The notes under the pieces were generated by a model. That model was not told the origin of the DNA. It worked only from the letters and a program-made list of their open reading frames with translations, and did not search any database. From Grifola frondosa (taxonomy: Eukaryota > Basidiomycota > Agaricomycetes > Polyporales > Grifolaceae), in assembly GCA_001683735.1 (NCBI GenBank), contig LUGG01000005.1, positions 558,001 through 622,000 of the forward strand: 64,000 nt of DNA. Direction: 5' to 3'. Both the position numbers and the translations under genes were made by a program. Below, one piece after another: positions 11,462 through 22,062 of the stretch. Position 1 is the first letter of the stretch, and every line of letters begins with the position of its first letter.

Positions 11462-11473
11462 TGACGTCACGTG
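11462..11473 (-). promoter_or_regulatory. fused CRE palindrome and E-box in trehalose subunit promoter
   Basis: A perfect TGACGTCA (11462-11469) overlaps a perfect CACGTG (11468-11473), 77-88 bases upstream of the inferred ATG at 11385. TGACGTCA is the CRE/ATF consensus and TCACGTG is the CBF1-type E-box. Stress- or cAMP-linked bZIP control of trehalose metabolism is known in fungi, so a role here is plausible but inferred. Confidence 0.5.
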
Positions 11474-11825
11474 TAGCTGTATTCGTCTGCTCTGCTGGAT
11501 TATCGCTGCCACTCTCCCCGTTTGGTTCGATGCTCGGAGAGATATCGCGCATGCTGCAAGGCCAGGCCTGCGATACACCACACGTAAATTCTGCTATCCG
11601 TCGTCGAAGAACGTTCGTCGCCCGGGTCCCGCACTCGGCAATCCGTATCGATTGGTGATCTCCCCATTTTGTATCGGAGGTCCTCTCCCATCGGCCTATG
11701 CGTTAACGATGTGGGCTCGTTCGCTCCCACATTCTCCACAAAGGTTTGTCTCTAGTCTCCTTGTTATTCGGCCTTTGATACAATGAAATCTGTTCATAAT
11801 GTATATATTTTTGTTCGTTAATGTC

Positions 11826-11924
11826 GTCCTTGTCGATTAGTGGTTAGATCATCACGTTGTGGCAATAAGTTAAAATCATGACTCATAATCCGTGAAGACG
11901 GAGGCTCGAATCCTCCCTGGGACA
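11826..11924 (+). tRNA. tRNA-His (anticodon GTG) with a 27-nt intron
   Basis: The sequence folds into a cloverleaf. Acceptor arms are GTCCTTG/CTGGGAC, with one T-T mismatch and one G-T pair, and discriminator A. The D-arm is GATT/GATC with loop AGTGGTTA. The anticodon stem is TCACG/CGTGA. The T-arm is GGAGG-CTCGAAT-CCTCC, whose loop matches the B-box. The anticodon loop reads TTGTGG, then an intron at 11863-11889 in the canonical position one base 3' of the anticodon, then C. A T-run (TTTTT) follows directly, as expected for Pol III termination. The acceptor mismatch and the low identity to textbook tRNA-His outside the loop leave some doubt about isotype and functionality. Confidence 0.62.
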
Positions 11925-12730
11925 TTTTTGTTGCTTCTTTTCTTCGAACGTTGAGGCCCAGGTATTGCTTGCAACATCTCCTCTAAAATCAATCCAAATC
12001 ATTCGGCACACCTTCATATAATGTCGGGTTCTGAGATTCAAGCTTCAACGTTCAACACTCACAAGTACTGTATCTACGCGCTGCTCCGTATTGTGCACTC
12101 AAGAATGCAGGCTGCAAGCAAGGCGACACCGATGTTCGTACACGTATCATCGTAAAGGCCAGACGGCTGTATGGCCCCGCTCCGAAGACGCCGCGCAACT
12201 TACACTTTTCAGCGAATACACCTCAAATATCATTTGGTGCGCCCACGATGCATACACGCCTGCGCACTCGGGTTCATTGAGTGTGAGTAAGCAGTCCGCG
12301 TTGCGAGCCTCTGCAATGTGCAGCCCGTGCTTGAGCGGGCTGCATACCGTGCGTGGTGCCCGCCGTCTCTTGGTGGTTATGCGGTTATGCTGGCTCGCGC
12401 GTGCGTGCGTGGCTCGATGGTATACGCATATATTGGATGTTAGGTTGGACGCAGCACACTTGCACACAGCGGAATTCGCTACGATATCTCGTAAATGACA
12501 TCGTGACGCCGAGCCCCGAGCAAGCAATAATGATATCGATGGAATGTCTCGCACGGAGAGGTTGACACTTTTTAGTGGTGTGGATTGGTCAGTATCTGAA
12601 CCACAGTTTTCGAAAATCCAAGTTTCAGGTCGTCCAATTGTATAACAGAGTGGATTGCAGTACCGACTTCAAGTATGGTCAGGCTTTCGCATAATGCATG
12701 AGCAGCGTGGCACGCACCCTATCTTAGCAT
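11925..12730. other. 0.8-kb interval without a recognised gene
   Basis: Short open frames overlap on both strands between 12090 and 12560, but none has recognisable similarity or intron-bounded structure. It separates the tRNA from the 3' end of the DML1 gene. Confidence 0.4.
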
Positions 12731-14882
12731 TCATTCTTCGTCTTCTCCAAGCGCTTCGTCTCTTCCTATCTTTTCCCCTTCTGCGCCTGAATATGCATCG
12801 CCCACAGCCCACAGCTCATCCTTCAATTCTTTCAAGTCGTCCATCTCCATGCCCATCCGCGTCGCCACGTCGGTTTGCAGGCTCATACAATCCTGAACAA
12901 CTCTCGCATAGCGTGAAAAGAGCTGAGTAGTGAGACTTGTCGTGGACAACTCTGAAAACACGCGATTTGATGGTAGAGGGCGCTCCGATGAAGCCTGATA
13001 GTGTGGTGACGAAGGTTTGAAAAAAGGGGGGAAGGAGCTAGGAAGCGGATAGAGGGGTGCATGAACGCTGGAGAGGTAGTGTCAATAAACGGATGTCTGA
13101 CTACAGAGTAATGATTACGAACGTGTGCGGTAGAGGGTTTAGAGTCGCGGTCCAATCATCATACACCTTGATATCCGACCGGGACAATCCTCTTGACACA
13201 TTTATCCGAGAAAAGATGGGCAACGGATCCTACCATTGGAATTCGTAAAATGTTCATAAAGGCTAGTCAGTACTCACTAATGCTTCTGTTTCCACTGTTG
13301 ACGGGATAGCGGAAAAGTCATATACCCTGCGGTCGAAATCTTCGAGTCTAAGGGTCGAGGATAGTGGGTACATCCCACTCAGGTGAGAAAATGGCATGTT
13401 TCCGGGCCAATTGAGCATCCTGGCGAAACTTGCGATATCATCTTCTCCATTTTTCAACCTACGATGAATGAGCACAACTTCAAAATTACCATCCATGGTA
13501 AAGAAGGCGTTATAGATTACGAACCTAAGTGGCAGGGTGCAACTTTCGATATGAGTAGACAGAAGGGCCGAAGTGTGATACAAGCTATTGCGCTGAAAAT
13601 CGGATGTGATATGTCCACATCATAGCGAGAATTTAATCCTCACAAGATGTACTCACATTCAAATCCAGCTCGTCCAACCATTCTCCGCTTGACCAAGACA
13701 AGGGAGATTGAACGGACACATTTGTGGTTGAAAGTGAATGCAAACTGTGCAAACAAAGAGCATCGTTAATAACCGCTCTGAGTCCTTGCATCTGATACAT
13801 GTGAACTTCAGTTGGACGAAAAGTTGAAGAACGGCATGTTACGGACATCGTCCACGTCAATCGAGCCAGGAATATAGCTCGATAGAAAAGAAAAGGTTAA
13901 CGATGGGACTTTGGGAAACTCGTCGCGGAATATCGTGAGAAAGGAGTCTGTGAATCCACCGAACGTTGTGTTGTCGCTCATCATTTGAATGCCCTTGTAG
14001 AACAATTGAACCGGAGCGCATACATGGGGGCCATATGACGTACCTGTAGATGATCGCATTCTTCGACGAATAATCTGAAAGAATCCTCCATGAGTGCCTT
14101 ATCCTATACATATTTTAAAACACGTTCAGAGAACAAGGAGCGAAAGTCGATGTACTGAGTTTCATACATACCAAGTTATACTGCAAGAAAGACTGCTTGC
14201 TGAGGTTCCAGTCGCCTCCAGCGCTTTCCCAATCAGCTAGGTCTGGAAGCATTTGCACCGTACGTGGATGGAAAGAGACACGACTGTAGTCCGACCAGTA
14301 ATGGATGTCAGAGGGCTTTGTGCCAAAAGGCTCAGCTTTGTCTTGGACGTCGTCCTGTTCATCTGAACCACCCTCATCACGATCTAAACGCGACTGGTAT
14401 TCGCTTTTTGGTACACGATCTTGTCGATATTCCACAACGTCTCCGCCCCTTAAAATGCAATGGAACATCAATATGGTATATGAATCGTATACATGCGTTT
14501 TCACCAGGAGGATAAGGTTTGTTCTTCTTCACCTTCCTGATTCCCATAGAGATCCTCGGGTAGAGCGCCGAAATTGGCTAACAATTCACTATTGAGTAAG
14601 AAATACTAGCGGGAAGGGCAACTAGGACTCACCTTTGCGATCAAAGAGAAGTAATCTGGGACAGTACGTCGATTCGCCCTATCCAGAACCGTCAGATCGA
14701 AGTATGCATAACAATTGTTAGATGCATACTTTCAATGTAATCCCTTCTCTGAAAGACCTGTCGTGATGCGCAATCGGTTCTTCTCCATCTTCGTAGGTAA
14801 AGTAGCTTTCCTGCGTGTTCCAGAAGTGTGTACCAACGAAGTTTGAAAGCGATCCTGCTTGAATATACAGAATCTCCTTCAT
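12731..14882 (-). CDS. DML1: DML1/misato family protein (tubulin-like, mitochondrial inheritance)
   Basis: The start at 14882 gives MKEILYIQAGSLSNFVGTHF and WNTQESYFTYEDGEEPIAHH, the hallmark N-terminus of misato/DML1, whose members have a divergent tubulin/FtsZ-like fold and are linked to mitochondrial partitioning. Well-formed introns join it to GESTYCPRLLLFDRK, ANFGALPEDLYGNQE and GGDVVEYRQDRVPKSEYQSR. A long exon follows with an acidic insert (DRDEGGSDEQDDVQDKAEPF), then IHYWSDYSRVSFHPRTVQML. Later exons give GIQMMSDNTTFGGFTDSFL, LNWPGNMPFSHLSGMYPL and the C-terminal ELKDELWAVGDAYSGAEGEK, with a stop at 12731. The length is about that of fungal homologues. It is transcribed away from the DUF89 gene, with which it shares about 450 bp of promoter. 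Confidence 0.85.
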
Positions 14883-15023
14883 TATTGCTACTGACAGATC
14901 TGGGTCCTCCTGGTTACGAGGGTTTCCTAAATGTGAGTTGTGTCCGCATTCGCAGGTGGTCAATATCGACCTTGCAGAGCGTAATGTATCTGAATTTCTG
15001 AATTGTTGAAGTCTGCGAGCTGG

Positions 15024-15058
15024 ACGTCACGGTGGCGGCGGCGGAATTACCGTGACGT
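15024..15058. promoter_or_regulatory. perfect inverted repeat in the DML1/DUF89 divergent promoter
   Basis: ACGTCACGGT (15024-15033) and its exact reverse complement ACCGTGACGT (15049-15058) flank a 15-nt GC-rich spacer. The intergenic interval 14883-15335 holds four more GTCACG copies, at about 15077, 15087, 15250 and 15262. Paired CRE half-sites (ACGTCA/TGACGT) suggest a dimeric bZIP target that could serve both genes. Binding is inferred. Confidence 0.5.
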
Positions 15059-15335
15059 ATAACGCCACAATCATTTGTCACGGAATGTCACGCTCACATA
15101 CCATTTCATCTCTTTGCAGAATGTCCACATTCTTGGGCACGAATTTGATCCCGAAGTACGTATATGACTATGATGATATCAATCGCATTTTTTTGTGTTC
15201 AACACGACGGCTTTCGGGTTCAAACGAGCGTCTACTGATACCCAGTGTCGTCACGTTAATAGTCACGTTGCCACCTTCTGAATCCACTGTCATCTGGCAT
15301 CTAGTATAACAACAGTTCCGGCCGAACATTAAGCC

Positions 15336-17793
15336 ATGTACGAGGCTCCATATCCTCCTTGGGATTTTACAGACAAATCGAGGTAAGTCATGATGATGTT
15401 CCAGCTGTGATCGACGAAATCACGCTCACCCCCTGCTGTTCCGCGACATTTCCACTCGATCTGGACCTAGCTTTGCGTGAGTGACATATTGGCGCTGCGT
15501 GTTCTGTTCATGACAAGTTCTGTACTCTGGCCAGATATGAGACTGTTGTCAAACGGTGGCCAATAATTTTAACTAGTATCATTGATAATGTCTATCGCTA
15601 CAATCATGAACTCAGTATCTCCGCGAGCGACTCAGGAGATCCAGCCGTCATAGAGGAAAGAATTGCAGAGGGTAAAGACATCATTTCGAAAATCGGCAAG
15701 CTCAAATACGATATGGGCAGAGATCGCGCACTTGAGTGAGCTCAACACTTCCTTGCTCATAAAGCTTTTCTCACCAGTAGCCTATCATCAGGCCGATACC
15801 TGAGGATGGAGAGGCACTTGTGGAAACCTATAACTCTGAATTGGATCGTCTCACCTCCCAGGGCAAGGGTACGTGGCTTACTGTGCCATGGCTGTATTCG
15901 GAGTGGGTGAATTTATTTCGTAACTGAATCCTCGCGGCACTGATACTTCGTGATACCTGCAGGTGCTATTTGTTCGTAGATTCAATCTTCAACTTTCGTT
16001 AGCTAAAATGTGGCATACTAGATACCGCATCTTGCGCTCCTACTTTGTGCAGACAAAGCATTGGAAATCCTACGATCCTTTCCTCTCCCAGAAGCAAGAG
16101 ACTTTCCAGAAGAGTTCAAAGGCAATATATCGTGAGGCAATTCGCTATTCTAGCGGTACAATTATCATTGATTTGGACTTACTCACCGCGACGTTTTATT
16201 CAATGTCAATGGTAATGCCCCACAGAACTGGCCACGACGATGCATGAGCTGCAGCACGAGAAAGATATCCTGGCCTCCGATCCGGAAAACCTCAAGGTCA
16301 TCTTCGAAGAGATGATCCAGATGTGCCTCTGGTAAGGACCCTGACTCTTTGAAGAAGTCGTATCTGATTTTCTCCATCATAAGGGGAAATGCTACAGTAA
16401 ATTGCTCTGTTTTTTTTTAATTGACGCGGCCTCTGACTCGCCTTCCCATAATATAGGACCTTTCCATGCTAACGCATATGTCACACGACGATATTCAGCA
16501 TCTGCAGTCCGTCGGCCACGATGCACAGGCCGCACGTCAGAAGTACATCCTTCGGGACGACCAAGACAAAGTCTGGGAGCATCTCACCAGCTTAGCGGGA
16601 AATGGTGGATCGCGCGTCGACTTTGTTTTAGATAACGGTGCGTACCTCGAAGCTGTATTGTCTCAACGCAAGTCACGATACTTACCTTCGTTGTGCAGGT
16701 GGGTTCGAGGTCAGCTTCCATTAATGGATATCACCATATTGGTTAATGAGAAATGACCTTCTAATATATAGTTATATACGGACTTCGTGTTCGCCGACTT
16801 CCTGGTAACATACACGCCCTACGTCTCTAAGGTAGTCTTCCAGTACGTGGCTTGCTTTATTCCACCAGCCAGTCACGCAAATAACCTCTACCCTTCCCAG
16901 TCCGAAACTGATTCCGTGGTTTGTCTCCGATGTGACCCCGCCCGACTTCAAATCCACGATCTCCTCTCTGCTCTCTCCCGCTTTCTTCTCCTCACAGCCT
17001 GATTTGCCGGACGCACATGCACACCTGCGGGCCATGGTCTCACGCTGGGCATCCTACATCGAGTCCGGTGTCTTCGCACTATCTGTACCCGCAGACACGC
17101 CGCTTGGTGCATCCAACCCCAAGGTGCATACGGCATCATTCCGCTTATGAACATGCTGCTGACTACGTAGTTGTGCAGGCGGACTTCTGGACGTCGCCTT
17201 GGCCGTACTGGAACATGAAGGAGCTCGCAAGGGAGACCTGGGAAGACCTGAAGGCTAGCGGGCTGGTGATATTGAAAGTGCGTCCATCTACTCTCCCGCC
17301 CTCAGAATGTTGGATTAACAGTACCTATTGTTCAGGGCGATCTCAAGTAAGTATTTCATTTTGGTTTTGTAAGCTCCTCTCATCTTATGCTGCAACCTAG
17401 CTTCCGCAAGTGTGTGCAACCCCTCATCCCGCCTCACCGCAGACTGACGGATGCCACAGATTGACAGGTGACGTCCAGTGGCCACCATCGACACCTTTTG
17501 AGACCGCTGTTGGTGCGTCCTCATTATCGTTACGTCGGCCTACGTTGTGGTTTAATCGCATACAGGCCCGCTCGCTGGGTCCTTCCCCATCTTGAGCCTG
17601 CGCACGAACAAAGCGGACGTGGTCGTCGGCGTCGATAAAGAGCTCGCCGAAAAGCTTGACAAGAGTGGCGAGAAATGGAGATATAGCGGAAAGTACGTTC
17701 TGTGACCGCGTAAGATTTGCTCATAGATACTGATCCAAACTTGCGTATAGGTATGCGCTGGTTCTGTTCCTGCCAAAGACGTCTGGAGACTAG
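15336..17793 (+). CDS. DUF89/ARMT1-like damage-control metal phosphatase (YMR027W-type)
   Basis: The DUF89 family hydrolyses phosphate from damaged or side-product phosphometabolites in a metal-dependent way; the human ARMT1 and yeast YMR027W group is the closest type. The ATG at 15336 gives MYEAPYPPWDFTDKSRYETV and VKRWPIILTSIIDNVYRYNH. The middle contains YFVQTKHWKSYDPFLSQK and ILRDDQDKVWEHLTSL. The metal site DFVLDNGGFELYTDFVFADF is assembled across an 11-nt micro-exon at 16699-16709. Then come PLMNMLLTTQADFWTSPWPY, SGLVILKGDLNFRKLTGDVQ (second metal-binding Asp) and a C-terminal YALVLFLPKTSGD before the stop at 17791. All motif residues are in place, so an active enzyme is likely. It is divergent from DML1. 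Confidence 0.87.
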
Positions 17794-17995
17794 AACGAGA
17801 CTACAGAGTCGGACATAGGTATGGAGACCGCGCTTGTAACAATTGATCAAATACTTCATCACGAGATCTGCACACGGGGAAAGAATAGTGCGACGAAAGC
17901 AGAGGACGATATATATGTACAATGATCGATGGCCGTGGTATCAACATGAGTCTCGCAATATATCACAAACACTCTAGGTGTCGTCAGACGCATCA

Positions 17996-19785
17996 TCATT
18001 CTAGAAGGTCGAACCCTGCAGCATGGAGGAGGGCAGCAAACTAGAAAGACGACGTTAAGCCGACGAAGCATGGGAAATTCGCATAATTCAAGCGCACCTG
18101 AACCTTCGCAATTGACTTGATCTGCTCAAAGTCGTAGCCCTCACGTTCACTCAAGTCACCTGGGAGGCCATTCAGTCATACACGACAAGACAACGTAGGG
18201 CAGCCATTTACCGCTATTGTGATACATCGGGTCGGCAATCCGACCCGCGCGCTCGAATACTTGCGTGGCGGGGAATCCCTGTTCATGAAAGCTCTAAAAA
18301 GGTATCAAACTGAGCATGTATGCATCTTGACTCATAACTCAAGTGACAACAGACCTGGTGATCACTGCAACATGCCTGAGTACAACGATAAGTAATTACA
18401 ACTTCTCCGCACGACGGATAGCTACTCACTGGGGTAAATCCAACCTTCAGCTCGGGACTGTAGATAGCAGAAAGGTTCGCCACGAGCTGGGTGACCTCCG
18501 GCGTGCCGATGCTAGAGCAGTGTCAACAATCGGCCATGGACCATAGTCAATCCCAGACGAACCGATCAGGGAGCCCGAGCTGAGGCGGCTCGCCAGCGGC
18601 ATGGTATCCAAGCATATCGGCCTGGATCATGAGAGTCAAATTGGCGTCCTTCTCGCGCAACTCCTCTGCAATGAGACGGCATTAAACACCATGAGGCATA
18701 TTGATTTCAAGGGATCTGCTCACTGGCATAGTATCTGGAACCGTATAAACCTTGCTCTTCGCCAGCAAACGCGCACAGTTGCACATTCTTGCGGAACGTG
18801 ATACCCTTGCGCGCGATGGTACGTGCAATACCGAGCAGCGCGGTCGTGCCAGAACCATCGTCGTTCCCGCCAGGTGCGCGTGTACTCCCAAACGAGCCGC
18901 GGCTGTCATAATGTGCACTTAGCAGAACGGTCTCGGTGGTGTTCACAGTGCCTTTATACGAACTGAACACCGTCCTATTCATCATTGGCTCTCGCGAATT
19001 GTCCATATAGGCACGCACCATACAACGTTTGGCGCGAAGCCGTTAAGGAACTCCTTAAGGGTGCAACTTGCACCGGTCGCCTCAAAATGTTCCTTCAACC
19101 ATGCAGCAGCAACGAGTGCGCCGTCAGAGAAAGAATGACGCGACACGATGCTGGACGCCGGGTCTTCGCCAGTGAGATAGCGAATATCACGCCTCAGCTG
19201 AGGAATGGAGATGTTGTTGACAACTGAAGCAACCACAGGATCAAACTTGACTGTCGACAGCAGCTGCCTGACGCGCTTGACAGCATCGGAAGGGACAGGA
19301 ATAAAGGGCACGGGAGAAGAGGGCAGCGGGGAGGACTTCCAGAACCGCGGAAGGCGAGTATCGATGGTGCGTGCAGTCTCGCTGTCAACTGAAATAAGAG
19401 CAGAGCTGGCAGTACGACTGAGAAGCTGCATCTCGTTCCGCTGGTTGGAGAGAACACGTTGTTCGTCCGCAGTGACGTACTCCGGGTGCGACAACTCGGA
19501 CAGGAGCGCATCGAGCTCATCTACGAATGAGACAGGCTTAATAGCCTCTTCGACCGCTTGGTGCTGAAGCCAAATGAGCTGCTGAACAGCGGAGAACGGA
19601 GCGACGATTCCCTGAGTGAGCGAGTTAGTGGACGAGTCGATACACGCGTTGTCAGCCACGAAGACGCTCTGCGTCCCGTAAGTGCCATAGTATGAATCCG
19701 ATAGGCATGGGTTCACAGAGAGTATATGAGGATCGTAAGGCGTGATTAACAAGGATGCGAGAGGGATGACAGTGTTCGCAAGCAT
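17996..19785 (-). CDS. secreted M28-family aminopeptidase
   Basis: This is a zinc exopeptidase removing N-terminal residues, acting outside the cell. It starts MLANTVIPLASLLITPYDPH, with a short hydrophobic signal-like segment, followed by a propeptide-like region of about 230 residues. The catalytic domain shows all five metal positions and the catalytic Glu: His in LLSAHYDSRGSFG, Asp in GGNDDGSGTTALL, Glu-Glu in CAFAGEEQGLYGSRYY, Asp in LMIQADMLGYHAAGEPPQL, and the last His in CSDHQSFHEQGFPATQVFE, this last motif being split by an intron. It ends AALLHAAGFDLLE. The ordered exons are intact, with no frameshift noticed. Confidence 0.9.
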
Positions 19786-22039
19786 CGTCGTCGTCGCTGT
19801 GCAGTGCGAGCGGTGGAATGCCTGAATGGCGCGTCCTCGGTGACTTCCGACAACTTAAATTTCGCAAATGCAATATCTACTTTCTAATTAGATAGGCTAA
19901 GTCGGAAAGTTCCCTGGCCTTCACATTCAAGAAAACAATTAATCATGAACGAAAACGCCCACTTGGTGACTGTTCACCCTGACTAGCTGGATCTTCTTCG
20001 CCAGCTCAAACTCCTGATTAACGGCATGTCAACAGGTAGTTGTTCGTCATCTCAAACATCAAGTGCGGCAAATCGACAGTTATCGATGGGGACAAGCACT
20101 GGGACCAAGCCGTATGTCTTTCTAGCTCACCTGCACAAGCCTGACATTTTATGGAGGCGCAAATGTAGGTGGCTGAGGATCCCGCAGTTCAGCAGTCTCG
20201 TTCGACTACCTCAGGGTCAATGTCTTTTTTCATCCTGACGCCGGGTGATGGGATCAAGCCACATTGCTCAGGATATTCTCGCATCTTTACTGGATCGGGC
20301 ACAATGGTCAACCGCCGCCTTTGAAAAACAACAGTGCTTTTTGGGTCATATGTGGAAGCGTTTGACAGCGCTTTGAGAGGCGCTGTGTTCTTCGCTCTTA
20401 GAATAATCTAATGGTTGAGTGAGATTGGTGACGTGATACAGTTTACAGTTGACTTTGAGAGAAGCTTACGAATCTTGTCAGAATGATCCAGACCGCACAC
20501 GAGGGGGCCAACTTTCAAGGATCGCATTCCGCAGTGCGAGATTGACCGCCCGACGACGTGGGCATCGTGAGGCTTGTTGAAGAGAACGAGTATTACAGAC
20601 TGCAACACTGAGCCACCAATTATCACATACTGAAGAGTCTGGCACCATCTTGCTTGTGGCCATTTCGAGTTCAGGAAATATCTAATCCTTCACGAGTGAG
20701 TACCATTCCACACGCACTTCTCCGCTAGGCTGTCCAACGCTGACAACTCATAGGCCATTTGTAATTGTTCATCCGTTCAACTTCCGATGATATGCTTCCA
20801 CTCCGTTCCGCACTCTCCCTGTTGTTCTTAGCCCATTTGCTACTAAAGTTGGGCCTGTGCTGCATGCATCAGCATTTCTTCCCTGTATGTTCTACATCCT
20901 ACATCGTCCGGTCTCTGGTATTGATGTTGTTGTTCCATAGCCACTCATAGAACTGGGTCTGAAAGACTCATTACATGCATACACCGATCGCAGAATGGAG
21001 CATCACAAGGATGGTCTGCTTGGCGATATTTTAAAAAACAAGGGCTGCGATGGCTCCCGTGTCATAAATTTCCACGACGTGAGTGCGTATCGCCTCTGTC
21101 AGCATGCCAAGATATATTTTTTCCAGTTGTAACGGAGAAATACATTCCGCAGCACAGCATGCCAACATAGTTGGCACATGAGTCCGTCCGAGAAGGCTTC
21201 TCCATCTGCTGAACCATGAATGGCTTCTCTTGTCCGTCCAATAGATGCATAGAAGAATCAGTCGTTGCAACATCGCCATATGATTCCAAGAAAAGGAGTG
21301 CCGGAGCAATTCAAATTCCTCACACGTTTCGTAATTTCGGCCGACAATTTGTGGTCCCCTTTCTACTTCCAAAATTCCCGGTCAATATAAATGACGAAGA
21401 AGCCTCCCACCCACCTGGACAGTTCTTCCAACGGGGTCCGAAGTGTACGCGGCATTCAATCACGAAGCGTGAGAGAAACAGCTTTTGTTGAGCATGAGAC
21501 CGACGTGTGCGGCTCACCGCAAGGCAACTGGTTTCCAGTTAACAGCTCGACACTAAAAAAGGGACTCTGATATGTATGATGGATGCTCAACAGTACTGAG
21601 ATTTTTGATCAGATTCCATTCTCGATGAAGTTGCGATCGGAAACGCGACGTGCGGGTGTCACCATCACAAGAACAATCTGGACCGGACTGGGTGTCTCTT
21701 TCTTGTATTTGCAACGTCGCCGGCGTCCTCACTTTTCTATCTTTTTAATCCGGTGCTCTGAATAAGAATGCTCTTTATTTTGCCTATGGTGTTTGTAATG
21801 TGTAATGGTGACCATAATTTTTCAAACTGGTGAGTGATTGCCGCCTTTTGATCGAGCTGCAGTATCTCTCACAGCCATCGTTGTTTCTCCACGATTTTCA
21901 CATCAAATTGTGGATGGTAACCGAGAATGGGCTGTAGTCATAAGAAGCCCGAATGTCTTCTCTTGATCCTTTTCCGTAAGCTCCTAGGTAGAGCTTAACA
22001 AGGCAGGTTCCTTGCTTCCTTCTCGCTGTCACCTTCCTG
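19786..22039. other. 2.2-kb interval without a recognised gene
   Basis: It holds the 5' flanks of the aminopeptidase and the membrane-protein gene. Two minus-strand open frames, around 20408-20626 and 21031-21372, have no domain I recognise and no convincing exon structure. No repeats or transposase remnants were identified by eye. Confidence 0.4.
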
Positions 22040-22046
22040 TATAAAT
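22040..22046 (+). promoter_or_regulatory. TATA-like element before membrane-protein gene
   Basis: TATAAAT lies only about 20 bases ahead of the inferred ATG at 22063. Either the 5' UTR is nearly absent or this element is not the TATA box. Confidence 0.25.
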
Positions 22047-22062
22047 TTCCAATTAATCCGCC

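Noticed and set aside
11863..11890. Reading the ACTCATAATC stretch as a Met (CAT) anticodon loop
   Set aside because: No matching 5' anticodon stem exists for that loop, whereas TCACG/CGTGA pairs perfectly around the GTG loop with a canonical intron.
12091..12554. Open frames of 135 codons on both strands downstream of the tRNA
   Set aside because: They are mutually overlapping, have no domain and no coding signature.
21031..21372. 113-codon minus-strand open frame
   Set aside because: Two overlapping frames compete, neither shows a recognisable family, and no exon partners were found.
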